From NCBI GenBank assembly GCA_903813345.2, contig CAIIXF020000009.1, positions 36,265,759 through 36,329,758 on the forward strand: a DNA stretch of 64,000 nucleotides, read 5' to 3'. The stretch's first letter is position 1. The number at the start of each line of letters is the position of its first letter. Positions 13,626 to 26,100 of the stretch are shown here, piece by piece. Both the position numbers and the translations under genes were made by a program. This stretch comes from Owenia fusiformis (taxonomy: Eukaryota; Annelida; Polychaeta; Sabellida; Oweniidae). The notes beneath the pieces were generated by a model, which was not told where the DNA came from, ran no database searches, and was given only the letters and a program-made list of their open reading frames with translations.

Positions 13626-15163
13626 TTACACTTTAACATCCTCGGTACTGTTATCATCCCCTTCTTTGGTCTCTCCAGTGTCATTTGTCCCTGGTTTCTC
13701 TTGAACTCCCTTCTCCTCTACATTTTCCCCAGTTTTTTCAGTTTTAATGTTCTTTTCTTCAATGTTTTCATTCTCTACATTCTTAGCTCCACTATTTTCA
13801 CTTTCTATTTCCTTCTGATTTGCCTTAGATAGTTTTTCTCTTTCTAAATCCTCCAATCTACGTTTTGCGTGACTGACCTCCGATAAATTATATTTACGGA
13901 ACTTGAAGTAATCCTTTACGACACTCATGCAGCAAATATTCCTAATGATCTCAATCACAATGACAAGCTCACCATGGCTCAGGTCAGCCTTGTGCATTGG
14001 GTTGAAATCAGAGACAATATCTGCAACCATTGGTATGACATCATTCCTGCCGATTTTTCCATTATTCCTAACCTTGAACTGAATACAGAATGTTTTTCCC
14101 TGTCCAAATTCAGTCAGAAAATGAGGTTTCAGAATTTCTTCAGCAGTTTTCTTAATATCCTCCACAAATGCTTTACATGTTGTGCTAATGGGCAACATGC
14201 GTAAAGTATAGCGGGATTTCTGGACTTCCGAATTATAAGAATCTTCAAAGATCTGATGTGCCAATGCACAAGGGTCCTCAATAGAAGTTTTGATGAAAAT
14301 ACAATTGTTAGCTCCACTTTCCATAACCTGGAACCTCCGCTCAGATTTATTGGCATTTGACTGCTTAATTGAGTCAACCTCCTTTTGAAGAGCTTTCTCG
14401 ATGTCATCCTCTTCATCGTCATCAGAGGAGTCACCAGGCAGCTGTTGAGGGAAAATATACATTTACTGTTTTGACTTCTTATATTGCTTATATCCTATGT
14501 TTAGACAAGTTTTAAACCTTATCCCAATAGACCTAACTTTGAGTAGGACGGTTACAAATCCTTAAACTTTACAAAATATATGAATATATGGATGAGTAGC
14601 TTCTAAAAATGCCATGAAATAATGTGATATAATCTGCATGTACCTCAAGGTGGAAGCAAAGGCTAGAGACTGAGTGTAAAATGTTGGAAGCAACCTCTGT
14701 TTCCCTTATATTATATTTTAAGCTGAACAAAGGTTTCAAATTTCTAATGAAATGTAAGAGTTATCGAAGATTTAAGATGAAGAAATGTTCAAATTCCTCA
14801 AAATTATCAAAAGGGAACATATCCCTTTTCACAAAAATTGGTGAATTTTGAAGTTGAAGAAAAAGTACCACCAGCTCATCTCTCTCCTTTATTGCACCTT
14901 AGGTTTTTGAGTGATCTTTACAGCCCATATCTTATACTGTTAGAACAATATGTATATGAGTTGCTTACCTTCTCAGGTCCATACACCTTATCTGCATACT
15001 CATTGAAGATATTATATGCTTCCCTGACACATCCTTTCTCTTGAAAGTTACAAGTCAATAAGAAGCCTTTCATTCCTGTATCAAGAGCCATACGTTTTCT
15101 CTTTGCATCTGGTTGCATATATTTGGCCTTGTTGGACCGTTTCTTTCCTTTTGAGTCACTCAT
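13626..15163 (-). CDS. THUMPD1: THUMP domain-containing protein 1 (tRNA acetylation adaptor)
   Basis: The gene has two coding exons: 15163-14969 (65 codons) and 14441-13626 (271 codons plus stop). They are joined in phase 0 across a 527-bp intron (donor AAG/GTAAGC, acceptor CCTCAACAG/CTG), giving 336 residues. Family hallmarks are in order: a lysine-rich start, GFLLTCN, YGPEK, an acidic patch (SSDDDEEDD), MESGANN, LRMLPIS.TCKAF, the THUMP core around 125-240 with VVKDYFKFRKYNL, then a low-complexity Lys/Glu/Asn tail. THUMPD1 is the animal counterpart of yeast Tan1. It binds tRNA and helps NAT10 make N4-acetylcytidine on serine and leucine tRNAs. The length is close to the human protein. It is transcribed divergently from POLDIP3, 5 kb away, so a shared promoter is unlikely. 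Confidence 0.96.
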
Positions 15164-15960
15164 ATTTCAGTTGTAGGCTTTCCTATAAATATACATATAA
15201 ATATCTGTGATCGACTATAGAGGATGGTTAGAAAATAAGGTATAATATGAATAGTTATAGTCAAGAGTGGGACCTACAAAGTAAGACAAAGCCAAACTGA
15301 TAGACAAATTATTTTCTTATTTCGGCTATCTTGAATGTGTTCCATGCCTTAGAAATATTCAGATTAAAGGTTGAGTTAGAACCCTGGGAGCCAATCCTCC
15401 TTGGTAGTATAGGGACAATATTTCACGAGGGGCAATCTGCGCGAGGTTCTATCTTTTAGTTTGGTTTTTGTGCATGCCTATAAATCCAGCAATTTGATTA
15501 GTTCAAATTATGTGCGCAATCAATAAACATACATTTTTAGATAGATGTCACTTTTGTTCATTATTTCACAGCAGGTCCTTCGCACAATGTATATACAGTA
15601 TTGCAGGAATATTTTCAGTGTAAAAACAAAAAGCATACATGCACCAGAAGTGTAATGACAGAGTATCAACTGACCCTGAGGATTTATAGACAGTTTATGG
15701 GGATAAAAACTAGATTCCGATAGTCATAGGTCTGAGTATACTGTATATGCATTATACAAAAAAGGCAGAAAAAAGAAATTTTCGTTTTTGATCGCAATAT
15801 TTGCTTGTAATATTTAAACCTGCACATCGCTCCAAAACGCAATATGTTGACATATATTATTTTTACATTTTCAAGCTCTAGTATAAAGTTGGTGTAAATA
15901 AAAATTGTTTATTTCTGCGTAATATCAAAGCACAATGATTTAGTTAGAAAAATAATAATG
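15164..15960. other. upstream region of THUMPD1, no gene
   Basis: The THUMPD1 promoter and any 5' untranslated exon must lie here. No TATA box or other defined core element was recognised. The sequence is AT-rich and without coding frames. Confidence 0.4.
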
Positions 15961-15962
15961 TT

Positions 15963-16026
15963 TGCGCGGGATTTGAACCCAGGCCGCCTGCGTACTCAGG
16001 GAGCATTCTACCGCTGAGCTACCAGT
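15963..16026 (-). pseudogene. tRNA-like sequence (SINE head or tRNA pseudogene)
   Basis: Read on the minus strand it contains an A-box-like GGTAGCTCAGCGGTAGAA and a B-box-like GGGTTCAAATCC at tRNA-like spacing, ending CCCGCGC. The acceptor stem does not pair, and the D and T stems are imperfect, so an intact tRNA gene is unlikely. A tRNA-derived SINE head or a decayed tRNA copy fits better. Confidence 0.55.
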
Positions 16027-16305
16027 TTAGTACGAACAAAACGACAAATAAACGCTACTTATTTTAAGTTTTATAATTTGGTAGTGACGTCATGTTCTAA
16101 ATTTAGAAACCTTCCAAATATCATGTCGATGCCGACAATCGAAGCAATTCAAAGAACAATCTTTATAATGACACATTTATCTTGAGTATTTTAACACGAA
16201 ATTTGCTCCATTTGTTCATCATTGTATAATCTTTCATTAAGTTCAAAATCATTAAGTTCACCCCCGGAATAACCCTAGATTGCGTTTTGGGGCAAACAGC
16301 AGCTT

Positions 16306-16578
16306 TAACTTATTTCAACCGTCACATTCCACAATTTATTGGTACTTCCGGGCCAGTCAAACGGGGAATCCCCTTATAAATCCAACCACCATCTTGAAAA
16401 GTGATTGAATCTCTCTCCATGAAAAAGAAAAATGTTGCGTTCTGCCGATAAACCCAGATAATTGTGGATAAAAGTAGGTATCTTAAGTGTAGGAGGCATG
16501 GAAAATTCTCCCATGTTGTAATCATACAGGCAAAAGATTGAGACGTTCTCAGGACTATAGTCCTGGCATGGGATAACC
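16306..16578 (+). repeat. dispersed repeat R1, copy 1
   Basis: The segment starts TAACTTATTTCAACCGTCA, passes through GGTACTTCCGGGCCAG, CCACCATCTTGAAAAG and GTTCTGCCGATAAACCCAGA, and ends in CTCCCATGTTGTAATC then GGACTATAGTCC near GGGATAACC. The same blocks recur inverted at 19241-19559, direct at 19592-19780 and partly at 21141-21275. No ORF explains all copies. It is probably a non-autonomous element or an old segmental duplication. Confidence 0.65.
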
Positions 16579-16954
16579 AGCACCGATATATGTCGGTACG
16601 GGATACAGTCCGTAAAAAATAAGGTTGTTGTTTTGATGGGAAAATAAAATTTTGAGAATACATATATTAATATTTCAAGGAAAATGCATGACATATACAG
16701 TATCCGCGTGAAAAGTCAGAACGAAATGCTTTCGTTTTTTTCGACGTTCGGTTTTGTGCTGTATCGGCAATCATGTTTTGGAAGTTTTTTTACAGGAATA
16801 TTTTTTGCTGGACAATAATCAGATGAAAATGCATATTTGTGTGACATATTCTGTCACGCAAAAAAAACTGCCGCTACTTCAAATTTTCCAGCAAAATGTG
16901 TGACAAATACGCAAATTGCGGGACAGTTGGAAGGCCTGAGATTGAGTCTACAGT

Positions 16955-17331
16955 CTGTTTCACTGCTTCAAAGGCAAGCAGTTGAAGCTGAAAAATAAGA
17001 AATCTAAAGACTATTGTGCCATAATATATAGAAAAATATATTCATATTGCACACGAATGACAATTGTATATCTTGGATTGCTTGTAAATTGGCTGCAACC
17101 TCTTATATTTTGATGCTTCTCTGACAGGTTAATTTTGAAAAAAATAACATGGCGGATAGACCTCAAATTACAAAAGGGCACAGGCTTATTGCACTGAATA
17201 CTAAATAAACTGAAATATACAAATGTCATTCGTGTGTAATATGAATATATTTTTCTATATATTATGGCACAATAGTCTTTAGATTTCTTATTTTTCGGCT
17301 TCAACTGCTTGCCTTTGAAGCAGTGAAACAG
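16955..17331. repeat. large inverted repeat, arms about 117 bp
   Basis: CTGTTTCACTGCTTCAAAGG at 16955 is mirrored at 17331. Pairing continues through GCAAGCAGTTGAAGC, AATAAGAAATCTAAAGACTA, TTGTGCCATAATATATAG and the CACGAATGACA region to about 17071 and 17214. A loop of about 142 nt separates the arms, which differ at only a few positions. The right arm contains the 3' end of a small minus-strand ORF (17288-17458), so the left arm is an inverted copy of that ORF end. Confidence 0.8.
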
Positions 17332-17458
17332 ATAGTTCAACGTCGTTAAACTCAATAACGGCGTTATTTATTTTTAAGAATTTTCTTGGGGCCGTTATTG
17401 AGTTTAACCTCTTTACTATTCTTTCCATTGATGCAAGTTTTGGATCCACCGAAACCAT
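17288..17458 (-). CDS. small ORF of unknown significance (56 aa)
   Basis: An ATG at 17458 has a good context (AAAAATGG). The peptide starts MVSVDPKLASMERIVKRLN and ends LLQRQAVEAEK before TAA. Its middle is built from an 18-bp inverted repeat (17345-17362 with 17391-17408, GTTAAACTCAATAACGGC). Its end lies in the arm of the larger inverted repeat. I recognise no family. It could be a genuine short protein, a first exon, or chance translation of repeat DNA. Confidence 0.2.
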   Translation of the reverse strand: MVSVDPKLASMERIVKRLNSITAPRKFLKINNAVIEFNDVELSVSLLQRQAVEAEK

Positions 17459-18008
17459 TTTTCCGCGATAACATGCAACTGATACTTGACAACAATATAA
17501 AAACACATAACATTAAGCGATTCAACACAATATTATTGTATTAAATGGTCATTTATACGAGTAAAATGAGGTTAAACTTACCAATCTCTAAAATGACATT
17601 TCCGCATGTCCGTCTTTGTGTCTGTTCGTCCCGAGTTAAAATTTAAACTATTGAAACGAAATTGTTGTCAAATAGATTGATAATTATCACGCGATTACTC
17701 GGGAAAAAATAACCATTTTTGAGGATAGCAGGTATCTTTGATTGATTTATATTGCCCTCGTATACACATAAAATAGTTATTAATTGCAAACCTACTGTTC
17801 GTTGATGGAGTGTCGCAATGACGGTTAATTCCTGATACGATTTGCAATTTCGATGTTACCGGAGCTGACCGATATTTTCGTAAAATTCTAAACCTGTCTC
17901 CAATATTTTCGTAATTATGCATCAATATGGTCTAAAGGGGAAACGGGATGGTGTGTATGTATTTATAAGGTATGTATGCAAGCTTGAATCACATTCTTTA
18001 TGTAATAT

Positions 18009-19029
18009 CAGGGGCGTAGCCACATATACGCAGAATACGCAGCCGCGTACTATTGAGCACTGGCGGATTAGGGTGGGCCCAGAAAAAAAAATTGGGCCCA
18101 AAAAAAATTTTAGGCCAAAAAAGGCCTTATGGCCCCAAAAAGTCGGCCTTTTGGTCATTACTGGGCCTTTTAAGGCCTTATTTTTTAAATTCAGCCCAAA
18201 TTTTGAAGAAAATGAGCCTCAAAATTTCAAAATTTGGGCCCACTTTTGCCTTTTAGGGGCCCAAAATTTTTTTCCCCGCAAGCGCGGACGTTTTTTTCTC
18301 TGACCTAAAAGTTGGGCCCCCCCCCCCCCTTGATGGTTCCCAGATCCGCCCCTGATTGAGAGTCAAAAACCAAAAGTGTAAATTGAAATAAATCATATAT
18401 TTAATCCAATAGTGTTGTGATAGTGTTATGTTTTTAATTGTCAAACAAGTGATCAGAGTTTATTTAGCCCAGACTGCCTTTGAACCCTACGCAAACATAT
18501 TATTCTTGGCCATTGTGAGGATGGACTCAAAGCTTTTAGACTGAGATGAGAGATGAAATACAGATGTATTTAATAACGATATAATGAGTGAGAGAATGGG
18601 ATGATCGTCTACCCTACTATCACACCAAACTAGTTCTCACTACGTTCTCGATTGATTCAATATACAGTACAGTATTTCTATCACTTATTGGATAGATTAA
18701 CATTTAAAAGTACGTGTCGTACAATTTAGTCGATTTACAGTAGAGGATTTAAATCACCGGTTACAACTCAAAGTACTGTAAGTCTTAGTATTTTTATAGT
18801 TTGTACGTATGGGGTTCATGGCTTGGAAATCTACGGGAAAATCTATTTTTACAACGACTCATTATATAATAGCACCTAGAATCGCTCAGAACGCGCCAAA
18901 TAAGCCCAAAAATCCAAAATTTTACGGGGGAGCATGCCCCCGGACCCCCCTAGTTTGGCTCGGCCTTCGGCCTCGCGAGTCGGCCTCCGGCATCGCGTAC
19001 TATCGCCACTAATCCTGGCTACGCCCCTG
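18009..19029. mobile_element. DNA element with CAGGGGCGTAGCCA-type inverted ends
   Basis: The left end is CAGGGGCGTAGCCA (18009) and the right end is TGGCTACGCCCCTG (to 19029), perfect over 14 bp. AATAT flanks both sides and is a candidate 5-bp target duplication. GCGTACTAT recurs just inside each end. A second element (18058-18353) is inserted in the left part. The interior has only short frames, so this is a non-autonomous copy. The superfamily is not assigned. Confidence 0.65.
18058..18353. mobile_element. inner GGGCCC-rich element nested in the 18-19 kb element
   Basis: It begins near CTGGCGGATTAGGGTGGGCC and ends with AGATCCGCCCCTG, rough inverted ends of the CAGGGGCGGAT type. The interior is a run of GGGCCC and AGGCC blocks separated by poly-A tracts, plus a C14 run near 18317-18330. 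Frames on both strands are low-complexity translation of this pattern, not genes. Confidence 0.5.
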
Positions 19030-19240
19030 AATATTACCATGTTTTCGGAGTTTAATTAGTTCCGCTTGTCGGAACCTGCGGAACGATTAAATTAACGCAT
19101 CAGGGGCAAAATGGTCATGGAGGTTAGACCTAGCCGGGGCCATAAGACATGTCAGATAAGAAACGAGGCCCAGGCTAGGTCTAATGTTGTTGGACTATGA
19201 AACAGACTGTAGTGCTCACTGTGATCTAGGACCATTTTCC

Positions 19241-19559
19241 TTATCCCGTTCCCGGACTATAGTCCTGCACTGATCGCATTCATTTGCCTGTACGATTACA
19301 ACTTGGGAGAATTATCTACACCCCTTACACTTAAGATACCTACCTCAATGCATTATAGAACTCAAGATGTAACTTCTAATATATTGGAACCGCCGATTGT
19401 CTGGGTATATCGGCAGAACGGGAACATTTTCTCTTTTTCATCGAGAGAGATTCCATCACTTTTCAAAATGGATTTAAAAGGGGAATCCCCCGTTTGGCTG
19501 TCCCGGATGTAGCCCGGAAGTACCAATATGGAGGAATTTGACGGTTGAAATAAGTTAAA
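19241..19559 (-). repeat. dispersed repeat R1, copy 2 (inverted)
   Basis: This is the reverse complement of the 16306-16578 repeat. It opens with TTATCCCG and GGACTATAGTCC, and later has CTGGGTATATCGGCAGAACG and CACTTTTCAAAATGG, then CCCGGAAGTACCA and TTGAAATAAGTTAAA. It sits 33 bp from a direct copy, making a head-to-head pair. Confidence 0.6.
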
Positions 19560-19591
19560 TGTTACACGCAAATATTGCGATCAAAAACGAA

Positions 19592-19780
19592 AATGTCTTC
19601 GTTCTGCCGATAAACCCAGACAATTGTGGATTCAACTACACGAAAAGAATGCTAAATTACCAAGGAATCTATTGAAGTAGGTATCTGAAGTGTAAGATCA
19701 GTAAAAATTTCTCCCATGTTGTAATCGCACAGGCAAAAGATTGAGATGTTCACAGGACCATAGTCCGGGAACGGGATAAC
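19592..19780 (+). repeat. dispersed repeat R1, copy 3 (partial, direct)
   Basis: It contains GTTCTGCCGATAAACCCAGA, AATTGTGGAT, GTAGGTATCTGAAGTGTA, CTCCCATGTTGTAATCGCAC, CAGGCAAAAGATTGAGATGT and ACGGGATAAC in the same order as copy 1. The 5' third is missing. Confidence 0.6.
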
Positions 19781-20140
19781 ATTTTCCCTGTATGCGAATG
19801 CACAGAGTGTAAATATTGTTTGATGAAGAACATATATTAGCAATGAAGCAATTTGTAACTAATATGATATGCAATAGATGTGCTTCCGAACTGGAATTGA
19901 AAAGTATTCAAAAAATATTAAAATCAAAACAAAACCACGCTTACCGGAAGTATCTACTTTCTACCGGAGTGAAGCAAAATTGCAATAAATTTTTTTTCTT
20001 ATGATTTTAAAATTCGATTTTTAATTTTACAAAAATATATTTTATTAATGTATAGATTGTGTAGCAGAATCTATCTATTTTCTATTTAAATAAAGTATAA
20101 ATTCTCTTCATTTATTATTCAGTCCTTGTATGATTTGAAA

Positions 20141-23100
20141 ATGGCGGATGTGTCCCTCGATGATATTATTCGAAAAAAGCGCTTTAACAGGGGAAATAAC
20201 AATAGGTATGGTGTTAAACACACTTTTATAGGTACCACCAATATTTTATTATATAATGCACAAAGTTTTACACAAATTGGTGCATTGATGGTTGAGATAT
20301 TCATGTTTGTTCATGAAAGTTTTTCAATTTCGTTTTTCACATTCGTTCTGTTGAACAAGGAGTAGATCTATTGGAATGGAAGCCAGGGTTCCAACTCGAT
20401 ATTCTTTGATCTCCAACGTGATGCGATATTCGCGCCTGTATATATATACGGCAGCAAGGAGAATGGCTGATATTCTTGATCAAATTTTGTATTCACGACA
20501 TGACTAATGTAATATGGACTAGAATATCAAGTGGCATCCCTGGGAGCCAATTCGCCTTTCTGTTGAATGTTTAAGTAAGACTTCATGGTTTGATCAGAGG
20601 TATATCGCAGTACGAGGATCCACCCAGTGATATTCCCAGGAATACTCATCATTCTAAATTCTTCTTCTGTTAGGTAAAAGCGATGGATCCTCAGACTGCA
20701 ATGCAGTCCCTGTCATAATGAAAAATGCGCCAATAAGTTACAGTCAGATTCATAATTCCATTGATAACTTTAGTTAATATGTTAAGTACATATCTCTATT
20801 TTTCATATAATACTGCAGCTTTGATTTCTTATTTTTTAGATTCAAAGTTGTCAATAAAATTATGAATCTGGCTCTAATAGGGAATGATTTTTCCTCCACG
20901 AAGTATGTGCATACTTTAAGCGCATTTTTATGGTTGGTCTATACTGAGAACATCTTAAGTTGTCCATATGATTGCAATATTGGAGAATTGTCCTCGCCTT
21001 GCACCCTTAAATGACCTTACTAAATAAATTCCTGAGTATTTTAAGATTCTTTTTATGTACTGGTTGAATCTCCAGTGCGGATAATATGATTTAATTGGCA
21101 GAAGTAGTTAATTTTTGATAGCATTTTTTTGTTTGTTATTTAACTTATTTCAACTGTCAAAATTCTGGTACAACCCGCCTCTCAGCACCAGATCCGAATT
21201 TTATTATGGGGATTCCCCCCACCATCTTGAAAAGAGGTACTATCTGTCTCAATCAAAAATGTAATGTAGATAAACCAACTACCCATTAGGATTTTCCCCA
21301 TAATAAAAATCTGCAATCTGGATTGTTGAATTGATTTATCCTTTTCAGGCAGAACAAAGGAGGCGGTGGGGCACTGCAGCTTCAAACCAAAAAGAATCAA
21401 AATCGTGGCAACCCTATTAAAATATCTAAACAGAAGCAGCCTGTCATAAGAGTCACTGGACTTGGAAAAGTTGGGAAGCCCCAAGTTGGTAAAAAAGGAT
21501 TCGATGCAAGACAGAGACTTGGAAACAAACCTGGAAGTTTCAATAATCCGGTTGTAGATGCAAGGGAAAAACTTCAACAAAAGACAAAATTTGTTGATGC
21601 TAGAGTTAAAATTCAGAATGCAAAAGCTAAAACAACTCCAAACAAGCCATTAGATGCCAGAGCCAAGATTAACATTGCAAAGGGGAAAAATGTTCTACTT
21701 GATGCTAGATCTAAAATCAAGGCTAAACAGCAGAACAACAGAGATAACAATCCCAGTGACAATGGTCCTAATGTAATAGTAACAGGACTAGGAAATGTTA
21801 GGACCTCTGCTGGGGGACTTATTGTTACTAAGATGACACCCCCAAAACAGGAAGAAAATACAGCTTTTACATCTCCTGGTGAAAGTTTTATTAAAACGGT
21901 ATGCATATCTTTTATTTTATTATTGTTTCTTCAATATGTGTACTAAAATATAGTTTGGTATTAAGTTTGGATAACTTCTACTTCAAGTAGTGTCCAATCT
22001 AACAAACATGTTACATTTTTCCAGTCTAATAAAACATGTTACATTTTTCCAATCTTACAAACATGTTACATTTTCCAATATAACAAACATTGTTACATTT
22101 TTCCAATCTAACAAACATGTTACATTTTTCCAATCTAACAAACATGTTACATTTTTCCAATCTAACAAACATGTTACTTTTTTCCAATCTAACAAACATG
22201 TTACATTTTTCCAATCAAACAAACGTTACATTTTTCCAATCTAATAAAACATGTTACATTTTACTGAATGCAAAAGTGATCTTTGAACCTCTCTTTCAGA
22301 TTCGCAATCCCAACATTCAAGAAAGTCCAACTGGTCTCATTACCAAAACAGTAAGTTCATTTGATACATCATGCTTAATTCATATATTTGAAGAATTAGA
22401 AATAGAAATAAGATTCCAAAGTATTTGTGCCTGATATCAGTACATGCAGTATACATTTTATTTGTATTATTATGTTTCATTTTAGCTGAAAGGTTTAGGA
22501 GAGACATCTCCATATGCGAATGCAGGACCCACACCGAATTTCCGCATCACATCAGCTAACACTGTAAGTAATAGTTCTTGATAGGTTTATATGTCCCTAT
22601 GTTCCATAGTATGAACAAGAGAACCCAGTAATTGTGAATCTATAACCACTCTTAGAAGTACAGGTTAGTCCACTAAATATGTAATAATCAATCAATACAG
22701 TGCCAAATCTACCTTTGCAGATTCGCTTACCTAAACAGTGGGCCTTAACCTAAGCTGATTGTTATTGTTACTGTAACTTAATATTTTAAATGTACACTTT
22801 CAATTTATAGGCTAGACCATTTGCATTTGGTGTTCAACAGGTCAACCTTTCAACTGCCATTCAGGCCTCTCCAGAGCCTATGCCATATATTTCTATAAAG
22901 AATGATAAGTACCAGCCTCCTGTGCAGGAGTATATTGAAGAACCAGAAACTGACATGTCTGCTCTTCTGTTCAGTCGGCCAGTCAGGAAAACTCAAGAAG
23001 TTTATATACCACAGGTTTGTTTATTATTGAATATTCGAACATGACTGTATTCGTGCCTTCTTTAAACTGTGAACAAAGTCAACATTTTACCCGGGGCATA

Positions 23101-26100
23101 TTCGCGAGCAAAACCCCTGGTTATTCGGTTGTTCGGGGTACAGAAAACATTTGTGCCTAGCCATGCGGGGTGTACTCGGCGATATTACCCCTGCTCTTCG
23201 GTCTATATTTCTTAAATACAAATAATTCACGCATTCTTGATTTCTAAAAAACTGGAGGGAGTATTATCGCTCTTGTTAAGATGGGTGTAATCGAAATAGA
23301 AAATACTTCATTCAGTTAACCTTAACTTCTGAACAAATGCATGAGTAGACTACATGCTGGGTAATTTACAAGATGGCCATTTTAATTTTTAAGTAGAACC
23401 ATGTATATCTATCAACATGTCTTGTTTTTGATGTTATATCAAAACAGAGTCAAACTCTGATGATGATAATGATGATGATGATGGCTTTTAGAGCTTGTTT
23501 AACTGAAGTCATATTTCTGAAATATTTTTCTTATTTGTCTTATATTTTCAAGGTTCAGTTTGACACTAGGGCCCAAGCTGCTCCTGTGATTCAGCAGAGC
23601 ATGTTTGCACGTCCTGGCATAAAGCGACCAATAGTTTATCAGGAAGATGACTATGAAGAAGTAGTTCCAACACGGAGGATGAAATCTGATATTCCAGCTA
23701 CACAAGTTCGGCAGAGGATACAGCTGGTTCCGCCCTCAGTAAAACCTAACCCTGTGAGGAGAGTACCTATAACTGCACCTGAGAATGATGTGGTAGGAAT
23801 CTAACCCTGTTTTAGGTTGTACTTCCATGGGTCTGAAGGAGGGTTCGGAGATTTGGTCAATAACATTCTTTGTAATGTCATATTATTGAAGTAACGCACC
23901 ATAGGCCAAGAATACAAGAATTAAAAATCAATATCTCAAAGACTAGTTTTTCTCGAGACCATTTCAAACATTCATATTTGACTGGTATATTACAAATCCT
24001 TAAATTTTGAGAAGTGATTTGCTTGTTAAAATTATCAAACCATATTATTTAAATACTCCAAACTTTAGTGATGTACCTATACTACCCAAAGTATGTTTTG
24101 TAAAAATGTGTTATATTTATTTCAGATTAGTAAACCAATAAAAGTAATGAATAAAAAGAAAGCTGTTGCTAAGTCTGCAGTTCCCGTGGTGACACCAGAT
24201 GAGGTCATAAGTCCCCTACAGGGATACAGTGTGAAGGTCACAAATCTTGACCACATAGTTACACAAGAGGATATTATGGTGAATATACAATTTTCATGTT
24301 GCCTTTTGTGCTTTCAATTTTAAGTCAATATGCACTGAACCAAGCAGAGTTTAATAGAAATAGATAATTCTGACAATTTATGTTCAGGGTACATAAAATA
24401 TGAAAAACAACATTCTATGATTTTTTCAAATTGATGAGTGGGAAGAGGATTTTTTGGAGGAGAGAATTTGAAATATTCTTTAACTGCGTGAAAAGAAATG
24501 TGTAAAATAAATATTATTCTTCAATTTTTGTGGAATCTTTATATGGGTCTCAACATTGTCCAACCTGATTAAAAATTACAACAGAAAGTTAAATTCACTT
24601 TATGAATACTAAATTTTATGTTTTTTTATTTTGCACATTCTAAATTAAATAGTCTATTGCAACAAACACAATTTCTCGTTTAATAACAAATAAGTTTTTA
24701 TTAATCTATTTCTTTATCAAAAGTAAAACTACACACATGTATATATTTATAAAACATCAGATCAAATGAAAAGTATTTTATGCAAAATACAAAATAATAT
24801 GAATGAAAAAATATCTACCCTAGTTTCTATTAAAAAGTATATCCAAAAAATATCATTGGTATCATGGAGTGTGTACAGATTTCCCCTTCCAGGGCTTCTA
24901 CTTTTGTACATATATTATATACATCCATTATCTATATATTATACAATATCACTGTATTAGTCTTTTCAGTAATATAAAGTTCTTGTTTTCCCCTCTCATG
25001 TTGTATACATTCATAAGAGATCAGTTCATCTATGTCCCATATAAATTCTCATATGTCTATAATTGCATGACTCTTATGGCAGCATTAACCAGCATGACAG
25101 TATACATTCATAAGAGATCAGTTAATCTATGTCCCATATAAATTCTCATATGTCTAGTATTGCATGGCTCTTATGGCAGCATTAACCAGCATGACAGTAT
25201 TCATTCATAAGAGATCAGTTAATCTATGTCCCATATAAATTCTCATATGTCTAGTATTGCATGACTCTTATGGCAGCATTAACCAGCATGACAGTATACA
25301 TTCATAAGAGATCAGTTAATCTATGTCCCATATAAATTCTCATATGTCTAGTATTGCATGGCTCTTATGGCAGCATTAACCAGCATGACAGTATTCATTC
25401 ATAAGAGATCAGTTAATCTATGTCCCATATAAATTCTCATATGTCTAGTATTGCATGGCTCTTATGGCAGCATTAACCAGCATGACAGTATACATTCATA
25501 AGAGATCAGTTAATCTATGTCCCATATAAATTCTCATACGTCTAGTATTGCATGACTCTTATGGCAGCATTAACCAGCATGGCTAATACAACCATGAATC
25601 CATTTATATGTGCTGATATTGTAGTTGTTCCTGATACAGTTGGTCTTGGATCATCCATGATGTTGTCAATGACTATAACATTATAACCTGAAATAAGAGA
25701 AAACATTTTTTGAAAATTAATTTTGTTTTAAACCCGTTGTATGATATATAACAGGAGTAAACAGTTCCTACTATTAGTGAAAAGTTAAAGGAAAACCCAA
25801 ATTATATTGGCTTGATCTGGTAAATTTCCTACCAAAATATCCAAGATGCCCAGGGAATTTATAGTAACTAAAAGCCCCCAAAAATGCCAGGGAATATCCT
25901 TGTTAAAATTTTTTAGGAACCTTGGATACATTTTAATTCGAAGGTAAAGTCTACTAAAGAATATTCTCCAACTGATACAGTATGACTCAACATAGAATGA
26001 AAATGTGAAATAAGATAAGTTCTTAAAAAGATTGATAAGGATCTTTATCTTTAATTGATTGAATAATTTCATGTTCTCACCTTTACATTGACATATTGGG

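Noticed and set aside
13422-13832. Plus-strand membrane-like frame (136 codons)
   Set aside because: Its hydrophobic look comes from the antisense of the Lys/Glu-rich THUMPD1 tail.
15963-16026. Functional tRNA gene
   Set aside because: A and B boxes are present but the acceptor stem does not pair and D and T stems are weak; a tRNA-derived repeat is more likely.
21990-22434. Repeat-encoded frames with HVTFFQSNK or NMLHFSNLT on the plus strand
   Set aside because: They are translations of the 27-bp minisatellite in POLDIP3 intron 2.
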